Shown piece after piece: positions 1-5,171 of a stretch of 8,336 nucleotides of DNA. Position 1 is the stretch's first letter. Each line of letters opens with the position of its first letter. The DNA is from JBQCEE01 sp051960575 (GTDB lineage: Bacteria > Actinomycetota > Actinomycetes > Mycobacteriales > Jatrophihabitantaceae): contig NZ_JBQCEE010000081.1 of the NCBI RefSeq assembly GCF_051960575.1, positions 1 through 8,336 of the forward strand, read 5' to 3'. A program made the position numbers and the translations under genes. The notes below the pieces were generated by a model. The model was not told the origin of the DNA, ran no database searches, and saw only the letters and a program-made list of their open reading frames with translations.

Positions 1-104
1 CCGCCCGCCGACGAGCCCTTGACCGCTTCCTCCACCACTACAACACTCGACGCGGCCACTCCGCCCTCGGCGGTGAACCACCCATCAGCCGGCTCGCCGC
101 CTGA
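1..104 (+). CDS. IS481-family transposase, C-terminal end (partial)
   Basis: The frame starting at base 3 reads 33 codons to a TGA at 102-104. The 5' part lies outside the window. The visible peptide contains FLHHYNTRRGHSALGG followed by PPISRL. This is the closing part of the DDE integrase core and C-terminal tail seen in IS481 transposases, whose usual form is HYN-RRPHSALGG-PPISRL. A DDE transposase cuts and joins the ends of its own element. The peptide carries the usual Y-N-x-x-R-x-H-S-A-L-G-G run, so nothing suggests decay here, but the catalytic DDE residues cannot be checked. An IS3-type integrase end is the alternative. The IS481-like terminus and NCTAGN sequence just downstream favour IS481. 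Confidence 0.82.
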   Translation, partial: ARRRALDRFLHHYNTRRGHSALGGEPPISRLAA

Positions 105-127
105 TAACAACGTCCCGGGTCACGACA
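1..127 (+). mobile_element. Right end of an IS481-like insertion sequence
   Basis: The transposase stop at 102-104 is followed by about 23 nt ending in ACA at 125-127. On the opposite strand the terminus reads TGTCGTGACCCGGGACGTTG, that is, it begins with TGT as IS481-family termini usually do. The next six bases (128-133) are TCTAGA, which matches NCTAGN, the 6-bp target duplicated by IS481 of Bordetella. The left end is outside the window, so neither the partner inverted repeat nor the duplication can be confirmed. The exact boundary at 127 is inferred. Confidence 0.72.
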
Positions 128-133
128 TCTAGA
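128..133. other. Putative IS481 target-site duplication, TCTAGA
   Basis: This hexamer directly abuts the inferred IS terminus and fits NCTAGN. CTAG is rare in most GC-rich bacterial DNA, so its position here is unlikely to be chance. Only the right-hand copy is visible. A second TCTAGA at the left end of the element would prove a duplication. Confidence 0.6.
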
Positions 134-135
134 GT
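130..135 (+). promoter_or_regulatory. Candidate -10 (TAGAGT) for a leaderless smpB transcript
   Basis: TAGAGT fits the actinobacterial TANNNT -10 form and is separated from the smpB GTG by the six bases CGTGCC. The lysE-like gene has the same arrangement (TACGCT, CGTGCC, GTG). Four of the six hexamer bases lie inside TCTAGA, the presumed IS target. Duplication of the target would therefore keep the -10 but replace everything upstream with IS sequence. I find no -35-like hexamer at 16-18 bp spacing inside the IS end. Confidence 0.4.
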
Positions 136-141
136 CGTGCC

Positions 142-618
142 GTGACGAAGGATCGCGGGCGGAAGGTGATCGCCACCAACCGCCGCGCGCGTCATCTCTA
201 CGTCGTCCTCGACTCGCTCGAGGCCGGCGTGGTGCTCGTCGGCAACGAGGTGAAGAGCCTGCGCCTCGGGCGGGTCTCGCTGGTCGACGCGTTCGCCACG
301 ATCGACGACGGCGAGGTCTGGCTGCACAACCTGTTCATCGCCGAGTACGCCTTCGGCACGTGGACGAACCACGCGGTGCGCCGCAAGCGCAAGCTGCTGC
401 TGCACCGGGCGCAGATCGACAAGTGGAGCCAGCGGGTGGCCGAGGCCGGTCTCTCGCTCGTGCCGCTGTCGGTCTACCTCAACGACGGGCGGGTGAAGGT
501 CGAGCTCGGTCTCGTCCGCGGCAAGAAGACCTGGGACAAGCGGCAGGCCATGGCCGAGCGCGATGCCCGCCGCGAGATCGAGCGCGAGTTCTCGCACCGG
601 GTACGCGGGATGGGCTGA
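142..618 (+). CDS. smpB: SsrA-binding protein SmpB (trans-translation)
   Basis: SmpB binds tmRNA and brings it, charged with alanine, to ribosomes stalled on damaged mRNAs, so the nascent peptide is tagged for degradation and the ribosome released. The 158-residue product has the usual length. GNEVKSLR lies at 34-41 and the strand LHNLFIAEY at 61-69. KRKLLLHRAQI falls at about 82-92, VELGLVRGKK near 120-129, and the basic tail starting KKTWDKR at 128 enters the decoding centre in known structures. The start is GTG. No Shine-Dalgarno sequence precedes it, and a TANNNT hexamer sits 6 nt upstream, so translation is probably leaderless. The gene lies 14 nt beyond an IS481 end. The ssrA gene, often found just downstream in actinobacteria, is not in the 83-nt gap that follows. 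Identity is secure. Confidence 0.97.
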   Translation: MTKDRGRKVIATNRRARHLYVVLDSLEAGVVLVGNEVKSLRLGRVSLVDAFATIDDGEVWLHNLFIAEYAFGTWTNHAVRRKRKLLLHRAQIDKWSQRVAEAGLSLVPLSVYLNDGRVKVELGLVRGKKTWDKRQAMAERDARREIEREFSHRVRGMG

Positions 619-689
619 GCACCAGGACGCGGGCTGCCGCAGGTCCGTGACCGGGGCGCTCGGCCCTGTGCGGCCGCCGCGCCGCCGCC

Positions 690-695
690 TACGCT
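690..695 (+). promoter_or_regulatory. Candidate -10 (TACGCT) for a leaderless lysE-like transcript
   Basis: TACGCT matches TANNNT and is followed by CGTGCC and then the GTG start at 702. There is no Shine-Dalgarno sequence in this interval. No good -35 hexamer is seen at 17-18 bp spacing. The rest of the 83-nt gap from smpB is GC-rich and shows no strong terminator. Confidence 0.42.
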
Positions 696-701
696 CGTGC
701 C

Positions 702-1328
702 GTGCTCGCCGCCCTGCTCCCGTTCACCGTCGCCGCGGTGCTCATCGTGCTGCTGCCCGGCCCCGACTCGCTCGTCGTCGTTCGGGGCCTGGTGCGCGGC
801 GGCCGGCGCGGCGGTGTCGTGACCGCGGCCGGCGTGCTGTGCGGTCTCGTCGTGTGGGTGGCCGCGGCCGCGCTGGGCATCTCGGCGCTGCTGCGCGCCA
901 GTCAGGTCGGCTACGACGTCCTGCGGTTCGCGGGGGCCGCCTACCTGCTCTGGTTGGGCGTCCAGTCGTTGCGGTCGCTGCGCCGCCCGGCGGCGTCGAC
1001 GCCGGCGCAGGCTGAGCTCGGCGGGCGCCGTGGATTCGGCTCGGGCTTCTGGGCCGGCTTCGTGACCGACGTGCTGAACCCAAAGGTCGGCGTCTTCTTC
1101 ATCAGCTTCCTGCCCGGCTTCATCCCGTCGGGCTGGTCGGTCGGCTGGACGACGGCCGGGCTCGGCGGCTGGTACATCGCGCTGACCGCGCTCTACTTCG
1201 CGGGCCTCATCGGTGTGTCGGGCACGATCGCCACCTGGATGGCCACCGACCGCATCCGCCGCCGGCTCGACGCCATGACCGGGCTGGTGCTGGTCGGGTT
1301 CGGCATCCGGCTCGCCGCCGAAGCCTGA
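702..1328 (+). CDS. LysE/RhtB-family amino-acid-type exporter
   Basis: The 208-residue product has the length and signatures of the LysE/RhtB exporter superfamily, inner-membrane proteins that expel amino acids or related small molecules using the proton gradient. A first hydrophobic segment (about 3-20) runs into PGPDSLVVVRGL (19-30), the family's hallmark. Further membrane segments fall at about 37-63, 71-92, 115-140, 152-177 and 190-206. NPKVGVFFISFLPGFI at 126-141 is the second conserved block. The start is GTG, with a TANNNT hexamer 6 nt upstream and no Shine-Dalgarno sequence. The gene converges on the esterase gene, with 21 nt between the stops. Substrate cannot be assigned: the family covers lysine, threonine, homoserine lactone, leucine and others. 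Confidence 0.9.
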   Translation: MLAALLPFTVAAVLIVLLPGPDSLVVVRGLVRGGRRGGVVTAAGVLCGLVVWVAAAALGISALLRASQVGYDVLRFAGAAYLLWLGVQSLRSLRRPAASTPAQAELGGRRGFGSGFWAGFVTDVLNPKVGVFFISFLPGFIPSGWSVGWTTAGLGGWYIALTALYFAGLIGVSGTIATWMATDRIRRRLDAMTGLVLVGFGIRLAAEA

Positions 1329-1349
1329 GTCCGGCGCCCGGCCGAGGGC
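1329..1349. other. Short convergent gap, lysE-like / esterase
   Basis: Twenty-one bases separate the two stop codons. GCCC-GGCCGA-GGGC could form a 4-bp stem, too weak to call a terminator. The two transcripts probably overlap at their 3' ends. Confidence 0.4.
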
Positions 1350-2363
1350 TCAGGCCGTCGCGCCGACACCCGCCAGGATCGTCCGCAGATCTTCCGCGGC
1401 CTGGGCGGCCGCCGCGTCGGCGATGGTCGAGACGCCGCCGAGGCCGAAGTACGAGTGGTTCAGCGACGGGAACTCACGCGCGATCACGTCGACGCCGGCC
1501 GCCCGCAGCGCGTCGGCGTAGAAGTTGCCCTCGGTGCGCAGCACGTCGAGCGTCGACGTGTGCACGACCGCGGGGGCCACGCCGGCGAGGTCGGCGGCCC
1601 GCATCGGCGACACCCGCCAGTCGGCGGCGTCGGCCGGGTCGACGTACTGCCGGGCGAAGGCGGCCATCGCGTCCAGGGTCAGCCCGAAGCGCTGGTACAC
1701 CGACGTCCGCGACATGTACCGCGCGTTGACGTCCTCGTCCTCGTACCGGCCCGCGACATCGGTCACCGGGTACAACAGCAGTTGAGCCGCCAGCGGCGCG
1801 CCCGCGTCGCGGCGGGCGATCGCCACCGACGCCGCGAGCTGGCCGCCGGCACTGTCACCTGCCACGACCAGCGTCGGCGTGCCGCCGAACTCGTCGAGCC
1901 GGTCGGCCACCCAGTCGGTCGCGCGCACGGCGTCGTGGAACGCGGTCGGGAAGCGGTGCTCGGGCGCCAGGCGGTACCCGACGGAGACCACGACGGCATG
2001 CACCTGCGTGCAGATGCGCCGGGCGTGGCCGAGATGGGTGTCGAGGTCGCCGAGCACCCAGCCGCCGCCGTGGAAGTAGACGACGGTCGGCAGCGGGCCG
2101 CGGTCGGCCAAGCTCCCGCCGGGCTCGGTCGGTGGACGCAGCACGCGGATCGGCAGCTCGGGCTCGTCGCCGTCGGCCGGGATGACCTGGTCGGTCTCGT
2201 CGGCCGGGTTCATCCGCGGGCTCAGCTGCGCGAGCGCGCGGGCGTTGTGGGCCCGGGCCTGCGCGCGCGCCTCCTCGACCGTCGCCGGCGGGGTGTCGCT
2301 GTCCGCGTGCCGCCCCCACGCCGCCAGGGCCGGGTCGAGTTCCTCTTCTTCGGTCGCAGCCAC
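1350..2363 (-). CDS. HSL-family (GDxG, family IV) alpha/beta-hydrolase esterase
   Basis: The 337-residue product is a carboxylesterase of the hormone-sensitive-lipase-like family, which includes mycobacterial LipH and LipN and E. coli Aes. These enzymes hydrolyse short to medium acyl esters. HGGGW (98-102) forms the oxyanion hole. RLAPEHRFP (131-139) is a family block. GDSAGG (169-174) places the nucleophile at Ser171. Asp273, in TSTLDVLRTEG, and His303, in LNHSYFG, complete the triad. The first 60 residues are acidic and probably form the cap. No signal peptide is seen, so the enzyme is likely cytoplasmic. The GTG start has an extended -10-like sequence 6 nt upstream and no Shine-Dalgarno, and lies 37 nt beyond the oxidoreductase stop on the same strand, so it may be transcribed both with that gene and alone. 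Natural substrate unknown. Confidence 0.92.
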   Translation of the reverse strand: MAATEEEELDPALAAWGRHADSDTPPATVEEARAQARAHNARALAQLSPRMNPADETDQVIPADGDEPELPIRVLRPPTEPGGSLADRGPLPTVVYFHGGGWVLGDLDTHLGHARRICTQVHAVVVSVGYRLAPEHRFPTAFHDAVRATDWVADRLDEFGGTPTLVVAGDSAGGQLAASVAIARRDAGAPLAAQLLLYPVTDVAGRYEDEDVNARYMSRTSVYQRFGLTLDAMAAFARQYVDPADAADWRVSPMRAADLAGVAPAVVHTSTLDVLRTEGNFYADALRAAGVDVIAREFPSLNHSYFGLGGVSTIADAAAAQAAEDLRTILAGVGATA

Positions 2364-2369
2364 GACCGG

Positions 2370-2378
2370 ATCATTGCA
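2370..2378 (-). promoter_or_regulatory. Candidate extended -10 for the esterase gene
   Basis: On the minus strand TGC-AATGAT resembles a TGN-extended -10 (AATGAT matches TATAAT at four of six positions). The six bases CCGGTC separate it from the GTG start, the same geometry as the smpB and lysE-like starts. No -35 match was found 17 bp upstream, as an extended -10 allows. Confidence 0.35.
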
Positions 2379-2400
2379 GCCCGCGCGCCCGGGCCGTGCC

Positions 2401-3387
2401 TCACCCCGCGAGGGCGACCTCGGCGAGCAGCTCGGCCGACCGCAGCCGGTCGTCGGCCCCGGGCGACTGGAACGCGACGATCACCTCGTCGGCGTCGGCG
2501 TGCTTGGCGAACTGCTCGAGCTCGTCACGCACCTCGTGCGGCCGGCCGACGGCCGAGTACTGCATCATCCCGGCGATCTGCCGGCCCTCGGGCGAGTCGA
2601 GCACCGCGTCGGCCTCGTCGTCGCTCAACCGCACACCCGGCCGCGCGAACGCCCGCACCCGCGACCGCTTGGCCTGCTGGAACTGCTGCTCGGCGTCGGC
2701 CCGGTCGTCGGCGGCGATCACGTTGAAGCCGGCGATCACGTACGGGGCGTCCAGCTGGGCACTCGGGCGGAACTCGCGGCGGTAGAGCGCGACCGCCTGC
2801 TGCAGCGCGGCCGGCGCGAAGTGCGAGGCGAAGGCGTACGGCAGCCCGAGCGCGGCGGCGAGCTGGGCGCCGTAGAGCGATGAGCCGAGGATGTACAGCG
2901 GCACGTTGGTGTTGCGTCCGGGGTAGGCGTGCACGCCGGGCACGCGGGTCTCGTCCCCGAGGTAGGCCTGCAGCTCGAGCACGTCCTGCGGGAACGAGTC
3001 CGACGACGTCGCGTCGCGGCGCATCGCGTACATCGTGGCGCGGTCGGAGCCGGGCGCCCGGCCGAGGCCGAGGTCGATGCGTCCGGGATGCAGGGACGCG
3101 AGCGTGCCGAACTGCTCGGCGATCACGAGCGGGGAGTGGTTCGGCAGCATGACGCCGCCCGCGCCGAGCCGGATCGTCGAGGTGTGGTTGGCGATGTGCG
3201 CGATGAGCACGCTCGTGGCCGACGACGCGATGCGGGCCATGTTGTGATGCTCGGCGTACCAGACCCGGCGGTAGCCGCGGGCCTCGGCGAGCCGGGCCAG
3301 CCGGACGCTGGCGGCGAAGCTGTCGGCGTGGGTCTCGCCGGTGCGCACCGGGGCGAGATCGAGGACGGAGAGCGCAAGATCGGCCAC
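2401..3387 (-). CDS. LLM-class flavin-dependent oxidoreductase (luciferase-like)
   Basis: The 328-residue product belongs to the bacterial luciferase-like monooxygenase family, TIM-barrel enzymes that use reduced FMN or F420 to oxidise small substrates. The opening ALSVLDLAPVRTGE (4-18), YAEHHNM (44-50), GAGGVMLPNHSPLVIAEQFG (75-94) and the run PGRIDLGLGRAPG (101-113) are the conserved blocks of the subgroup related to YwcH/YhbW and MsnO8. The C-terminal region contains YSAVGRPHEV (277-286), then DEVIV and the usual final helix. The frame stays open far upstream without a stop, but conserved sequence begins only at the GTG at 3387, so that start is chosen. It has no clear Shine-Dalgarno sequence. 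The gene is divergent from the MFS exporter and lies 37 nt upstream of the esterase, with which it may form an operon. Cofactor and substrate are not determined. Confidence 0.9.
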   Translation of the reverse strand: MADLALSVLDLAPVRTGETHADSFAASVRLARLAEARGYRRVWYAEHHNMARIASSATSVLIAHIANHTSTIRLGAGGVMLPNHSPLVIAEQFGTLASLHPGRIDLGLGRAPGSDRATMYAMRRDATSSDSFPQDVLELQAYLGDETRVPGVHAYPGRNTNVPLYILGSSLYGAQLAAALGLPYAFASHFAPAALQQAVALYRREFRPSAQLDAPYVIAGFNVIAADDRADAEQQFQQAKRSRVRAFARPGVRLSDDEADAVLDSPEGRQIAGMMQYSAVGRPHEVRDELEQFAKHADADEVIVAFQSPGADDRLRSAELLAEVALAG

Positions 3388-3428
3388 GACAGGTGCAACC
3401 GCTCGCAGCGGCCGGGTGATTCCCGTCT

Positions 3429-3459
3429 CGACCGATGCGTCCGTGTGGGTTCTCGGTCG
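3429..3459. repeat. Inverted repeat CGACCGA-N17-TCGGTCG
   Basis: Perfect 7-bp arms at 3429-3435 and 3453-3459 with a 17-nt spacer lie in the divergent region, nearer the oxidoreductase start. A spacer this long would suit a dimeric regulator bridging separate half-sites, or it may be chance in GC-rich DNA. Confidence 0.35.
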
Positions 3460-3462
3460 GAA

Positions 3463-3481
3463 ACCGTGCCGCGCGCACGGT
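3463..3481. promoter_or_regulatory. Palindrome ACCGTGC-N5-GCACGGT, possible operator
   Basis: Perfect 7-bp arms at 3463-3469 and 3475-3481 flank CGCGC. The site is about mid-way between the divergent oxidoreductase and MFS starts, where a shared regulator would act on both promoters. The protein that binds is unknown. Confidence 0.42.
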
Positions 3482-3505
3482 ACCGTCTCAGCAAGATTGT
3501 TGATA

Positions 3506-3523
3506 CGGACAACTTCTTGTCCG
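3506..3523. promoter_or_regulatory. 18-bp palindrome upstream of the MFS gene, TetR-type operator candidate
   Basis: CGGACAA-CTTC-TTGTCCG has perfect 7-bp arms with a 4-nt spacer. CGGACA/TGTCCG-type dyads of this size are common TetR-family sites. It lies in the only AT-rich patch of the divergent gap, 20 nt before the MFS GTG, where a bound repressor would block transcription initiation or elongation. No clear -35/-10 pair could be fixed around it. Confidence 0.48.
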
Positions 3524-3534
3524 CCGAGCTTGTC

Positions 3535-3538
3535 GAGG
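3535..3538 (+). promoter_or_regulatory. Ribosome binding site of the MFS gene (GAGG)
   Basis: GAGG ends 5 nt before the GTG at 3544. It is one of only two plausible Shine-Dalgarno sequences in the window and decides the MFS start. It argues against the TTG at 3517, which lies inside the operator palindrome. Confidence 0.55.
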
Positions 3539-3543
3539 TTCCC

Positions 3544-5031
3544 GTGGCCCGAACCGGTCAGCGCGCGCACCACCGCGTGACGTTCCTGGTGCTGTCCGTC
3601 GGCGTCGCCGCCTACGCGGTGTTGCAGTCGCTCGTCGTGCCGGTGCTGACCACCATCCAGGACCAGTTCCACACGACACCGAACTCGGCGACGTGGGTGC
3701 TGACGGCCTACCTCGTGTCGGCGTCGGTCTTCACCCCGATCATGGGACGCATCGGCGACATGGTCGGCAAGGAGAAGGTCTTCGTCGTCACGATGATCGC
3801 GCTCGGCCTCGGCTCGCTGCTCGCCGCGCTCGCGACGTCGATCGGCGTGCTCATCACCGCGCGGGTCATCCAGGGCATCGGCGGCGGCGTGCTGCCGCTG
3901 GCGTTCGGGATCATCCGCGACGAGTTCCCGCCCGAGAAGGTCACCGGCGCGATCGGGTCGCTCGCGACCCTGACCGCCGTCGGCGGTGGTGTCGGCACCG
4001 TCATCGCGGGCCCGATCGTCGACCACCTCGGCTTCGACTGGCTGTTCTGGCTGCCGATGATCCTCTGCGCGGCCTCCGCGCTCGCCGCGGCACTGTTCGT
4101 GCCCGAGTCGCCGGTGCGCACCCCCGGACGCATCTCGCCGCTGCCCGTCGTGCTGCTCTCGGTCTGGCTGGTGGCACTGCTCGTCGCACTGAGCCAGGCG
4201 CCGATCTGGGGCTGGGGCTCGGGGCGCGTGATCGGGTTGATCGTCGCCGCCGTCGTCATCGGCGTGGTCTGGGTCTGGTCGGAGACGCGCTCGGCCGTGC
4301 CGCTGATCGACATGCGGATGATGCGCCTGCCGGCCGTGTGGACGACGAATGTCGTCGCGCTGCTCGTCGGCCTCGGCATGTATGCGACCTTCGCGTTCCT
4401 GCCCGAGATGCTGCAGACGCCCAGCCAGGCGGGCTACGGCTTCGGCGCCAGCATCACCCAGTCGGGCCTGATCCTGCTGCCGTCCAGCGTCACGATGTTC
4501 GCGGTCGGGCAGTACAGCGGTCCGCTGACCAAGCGGTTCGGCGGCAAGGCGCTGGTGATCGTCGGCTGCCTGCTCGCGGCGCTGTCCATGGCCGGCATCG
4601 CCTTCGCCCACGGCGCCAAGTGGGAGATCTACGTGGCCAGTGCCGTGATGGGCGCGGGCATCGGCCTGGCCTTCTCGGCGATGTCGGCGCTCGTGGTGGC
4701 CGCGGTGCCGCCGGAGCAGACCGGCGTGGCCAGCGGCATGAACGCCAACATCCGCACCATCGGCGGCAGCATCGGCTCGGCCATGATGGCCAGCATCGTG
4801 ACGGCGCAGCTGACGGCGGTCACGCTGCCGGGCGTGCCGCGGCCGGTGACGCTGCCGACCGAGTCGGGCTACGTCGTGGGCTTCGCCGTGCTGGCGGGCG
4901 CAATGGTGGTCGCCGCGGTCGCCGGCCTCGCCATCCCGGTCGGCCGGCGCGCGGTGCGGCGCGAGGAGGCCCCGCACGCCGAGCTGGCCATGGTCGCCGG
5001 TGGCACGGTCGTCGGCTACGACAGCGAGTGA
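3544..5031 (+). CDS. MFS exporter, DHA2-like drug:proton antiporter
   Basis: The 495-residue inner-membrane protein has the length and hydrophobicity profile of 14-helix DHA2 exporters (relatives EmrB, LfrA), which expel drugs or metabolites in exchange for protons. A short basic N-terminus precedes helix 1 (about 12-37). GRIGDMVGKEKV at 68-79 is motif A in the loop after helix 2. ITARVIQGIGGGVLPLAFG (104-122) is motif B. AVGGGVGTVIAGPIVD (145-160) is the antiporter motif C region. Later hydrophobic segments reach residue 467, followed by a short hydrophilic tail ending in an unusual GG/Val stretch. The GTG start is fixed by GAGG 5 nt upstream; the open frame extends far upstream but is non-hydrophobic and unlike the family. 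The gene is divergent from the flavin oxidoreductase and convergent with padR. Substrate unknown. Confidence 0.93.
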   Translation: MARTGQRAHHRVTFLVLSVGVAAYAVLQSLVVPVLTTIQDQFHTTPNSATWVLTAYLVSASVFTPIMGRIGDMVGKEKVFVVTMIALGLGSLLAALATSIGVLITARVIQGIGGGVLPLAFGIIRDEFPPEKVTGAIGSLATLTAVGGGVGTVIAGPIVDHLGFDWLFWLPMILCAASALAAALFVPESPVRTPGRISPLPVVLLSVWLVALLVALSQAPIWGWGSGRVIGLIVAAVVIGVVWVWSETRSAVPLIDMRMMRLPAVWTTNVVALLVGLGMYATFAFLPEMLQTPSQAGYGFGASITQSGLILLPSSVTMFAVGQYSGPLTKRFGGKALVIVGCLLAALSMAGIAFAHGAKWEIYVASAVMGAGIGLAFSAMSALVVAAVPPEQTGVASGMNANIRTIGGSIGSAMMASIVTAQLTAVTLPGVPRPVTLPTESGYVVGFAVLAGAMVVAAVAGLAIPVGRRAVRREEAPHAELAMVAGGTVVGYDSE

Positions 5032-5036
5032 GCGGG

Positions 5037-5051
5037 GCGGGTCCGTCCCGC
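5037..5051 (+). terminator. Small GC stem-loop just after the MFS stop
   Basis: GCGGG-TCCGT-CCCGC forms a perfect 5-bp stem with a 5-nt loop beginning 6 nt after the stop, extendable by one G-T pair. There is no T-run, so any termination would be of the U-tract-less kind. It precedes the larger dyad at 5059-5159. Confidence 0.35.
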
Positions 5052-5058
5052 TGCGTCC

Positions 5059-5159
5059 CGTGACGGATCCCGGATCGCGTGACGGATCTCGAATCCGATG
5101 ACGGCGAATACTGCCGTCACCAGATCGCCGATCCGTCACCCGCGGCGAGATCCGTCACG
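5059..5159. repeat. Nested dyad: 3 + 3 copies of a GTGACGGATC-like element, 19-bp period
   Basis: Forward copies are GTGACGGATC at 5060-5069 and 5079-5088 and ATGACGGC at 5098-5105. Inverted copies are GCCGTCAC at 5113-5120 and GATCCGTCAC at 5130-5139 and 5149-5158. The TGACGG cores start at 5061, 5080 and 5099. The CCGTCA cores start at 5114, 5133 and 5152. Every step is exactly 19 bp, and all three pairs share one axis at 5109. The spacers between cores are mostly not complementary. The innermost pair can form a 7-bp stem (5099-5105 with 5113-5119) around a 7-nt loop, GAATACT. The dyad fills most of the gap between the convergent MFS and padR stops. It could be a bidirectional terminator, an array of protein-binding sites, or an extragenic repeat. 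The sequence shows the symmetry, not the function. Confidence 0.85.
5099..5119. terminator. Central hairpin, possible bidirectional terminator
   Basis: TGACGGC-GAATACT-GCCGTCA is a perfect 7-bp stem with a 7-nt loop. It lies 68 nt past the MFS stop and 53 nt past the padR stop, so it could end both convergent transcripts. It has no T-run on either strand. Confidence 0.45.
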
Positions 5160-5171
5160 AGATCGCGACGC

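Noticed and set aside
85..597. Minus-strand frame opposite smpB
   Set aside because: Antisense to a highly conserved gene with no recognisable domain.
1455..2726. Plus-strand frame of over 420 codons across the esterase and oxidoreductase genes
   Set aside because: Low-complexity Arg/Gly/Val-rich translation antisense to conserved catalytic motifs.
3501..3506. TGATAC as the -10 of the MFS promoter
   Set aside because: Only two of six bases match the consensus and no -35 hexamer lies at a suitable distance. The AT-rich patch probably contains the promoter but I cannot fix it.
2929..3543. An N-terminal extension of the MFS protein of about 205 residues on the plus strand
   Set aside because: It overlaps the oxidoreductase gene in antisense, is not hydrophobic and does not resemble MFS termini. 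The GAGG-preceded GTG at 3544 gives a normal exporter.
3388..5139. A long minus-strand open frame continuing upstream from the flavin oxidoreductase, opposite the MFS gene
   Set aside because: It is Arg/Asp/His-rich low-complexity sequence antisense to a clear membrane transporter. Conserved family sequence starts only near 3387. Long spurious antisense frames are expected in GC-rich genomes.
5060..5158. CRISPR array
   Set aside because: Repeat cores are only about 10 bp at 19-bp spacing and invert at the centre. CRISPR repeats are longer, all in one orientation, with spacers of about 30 bp.
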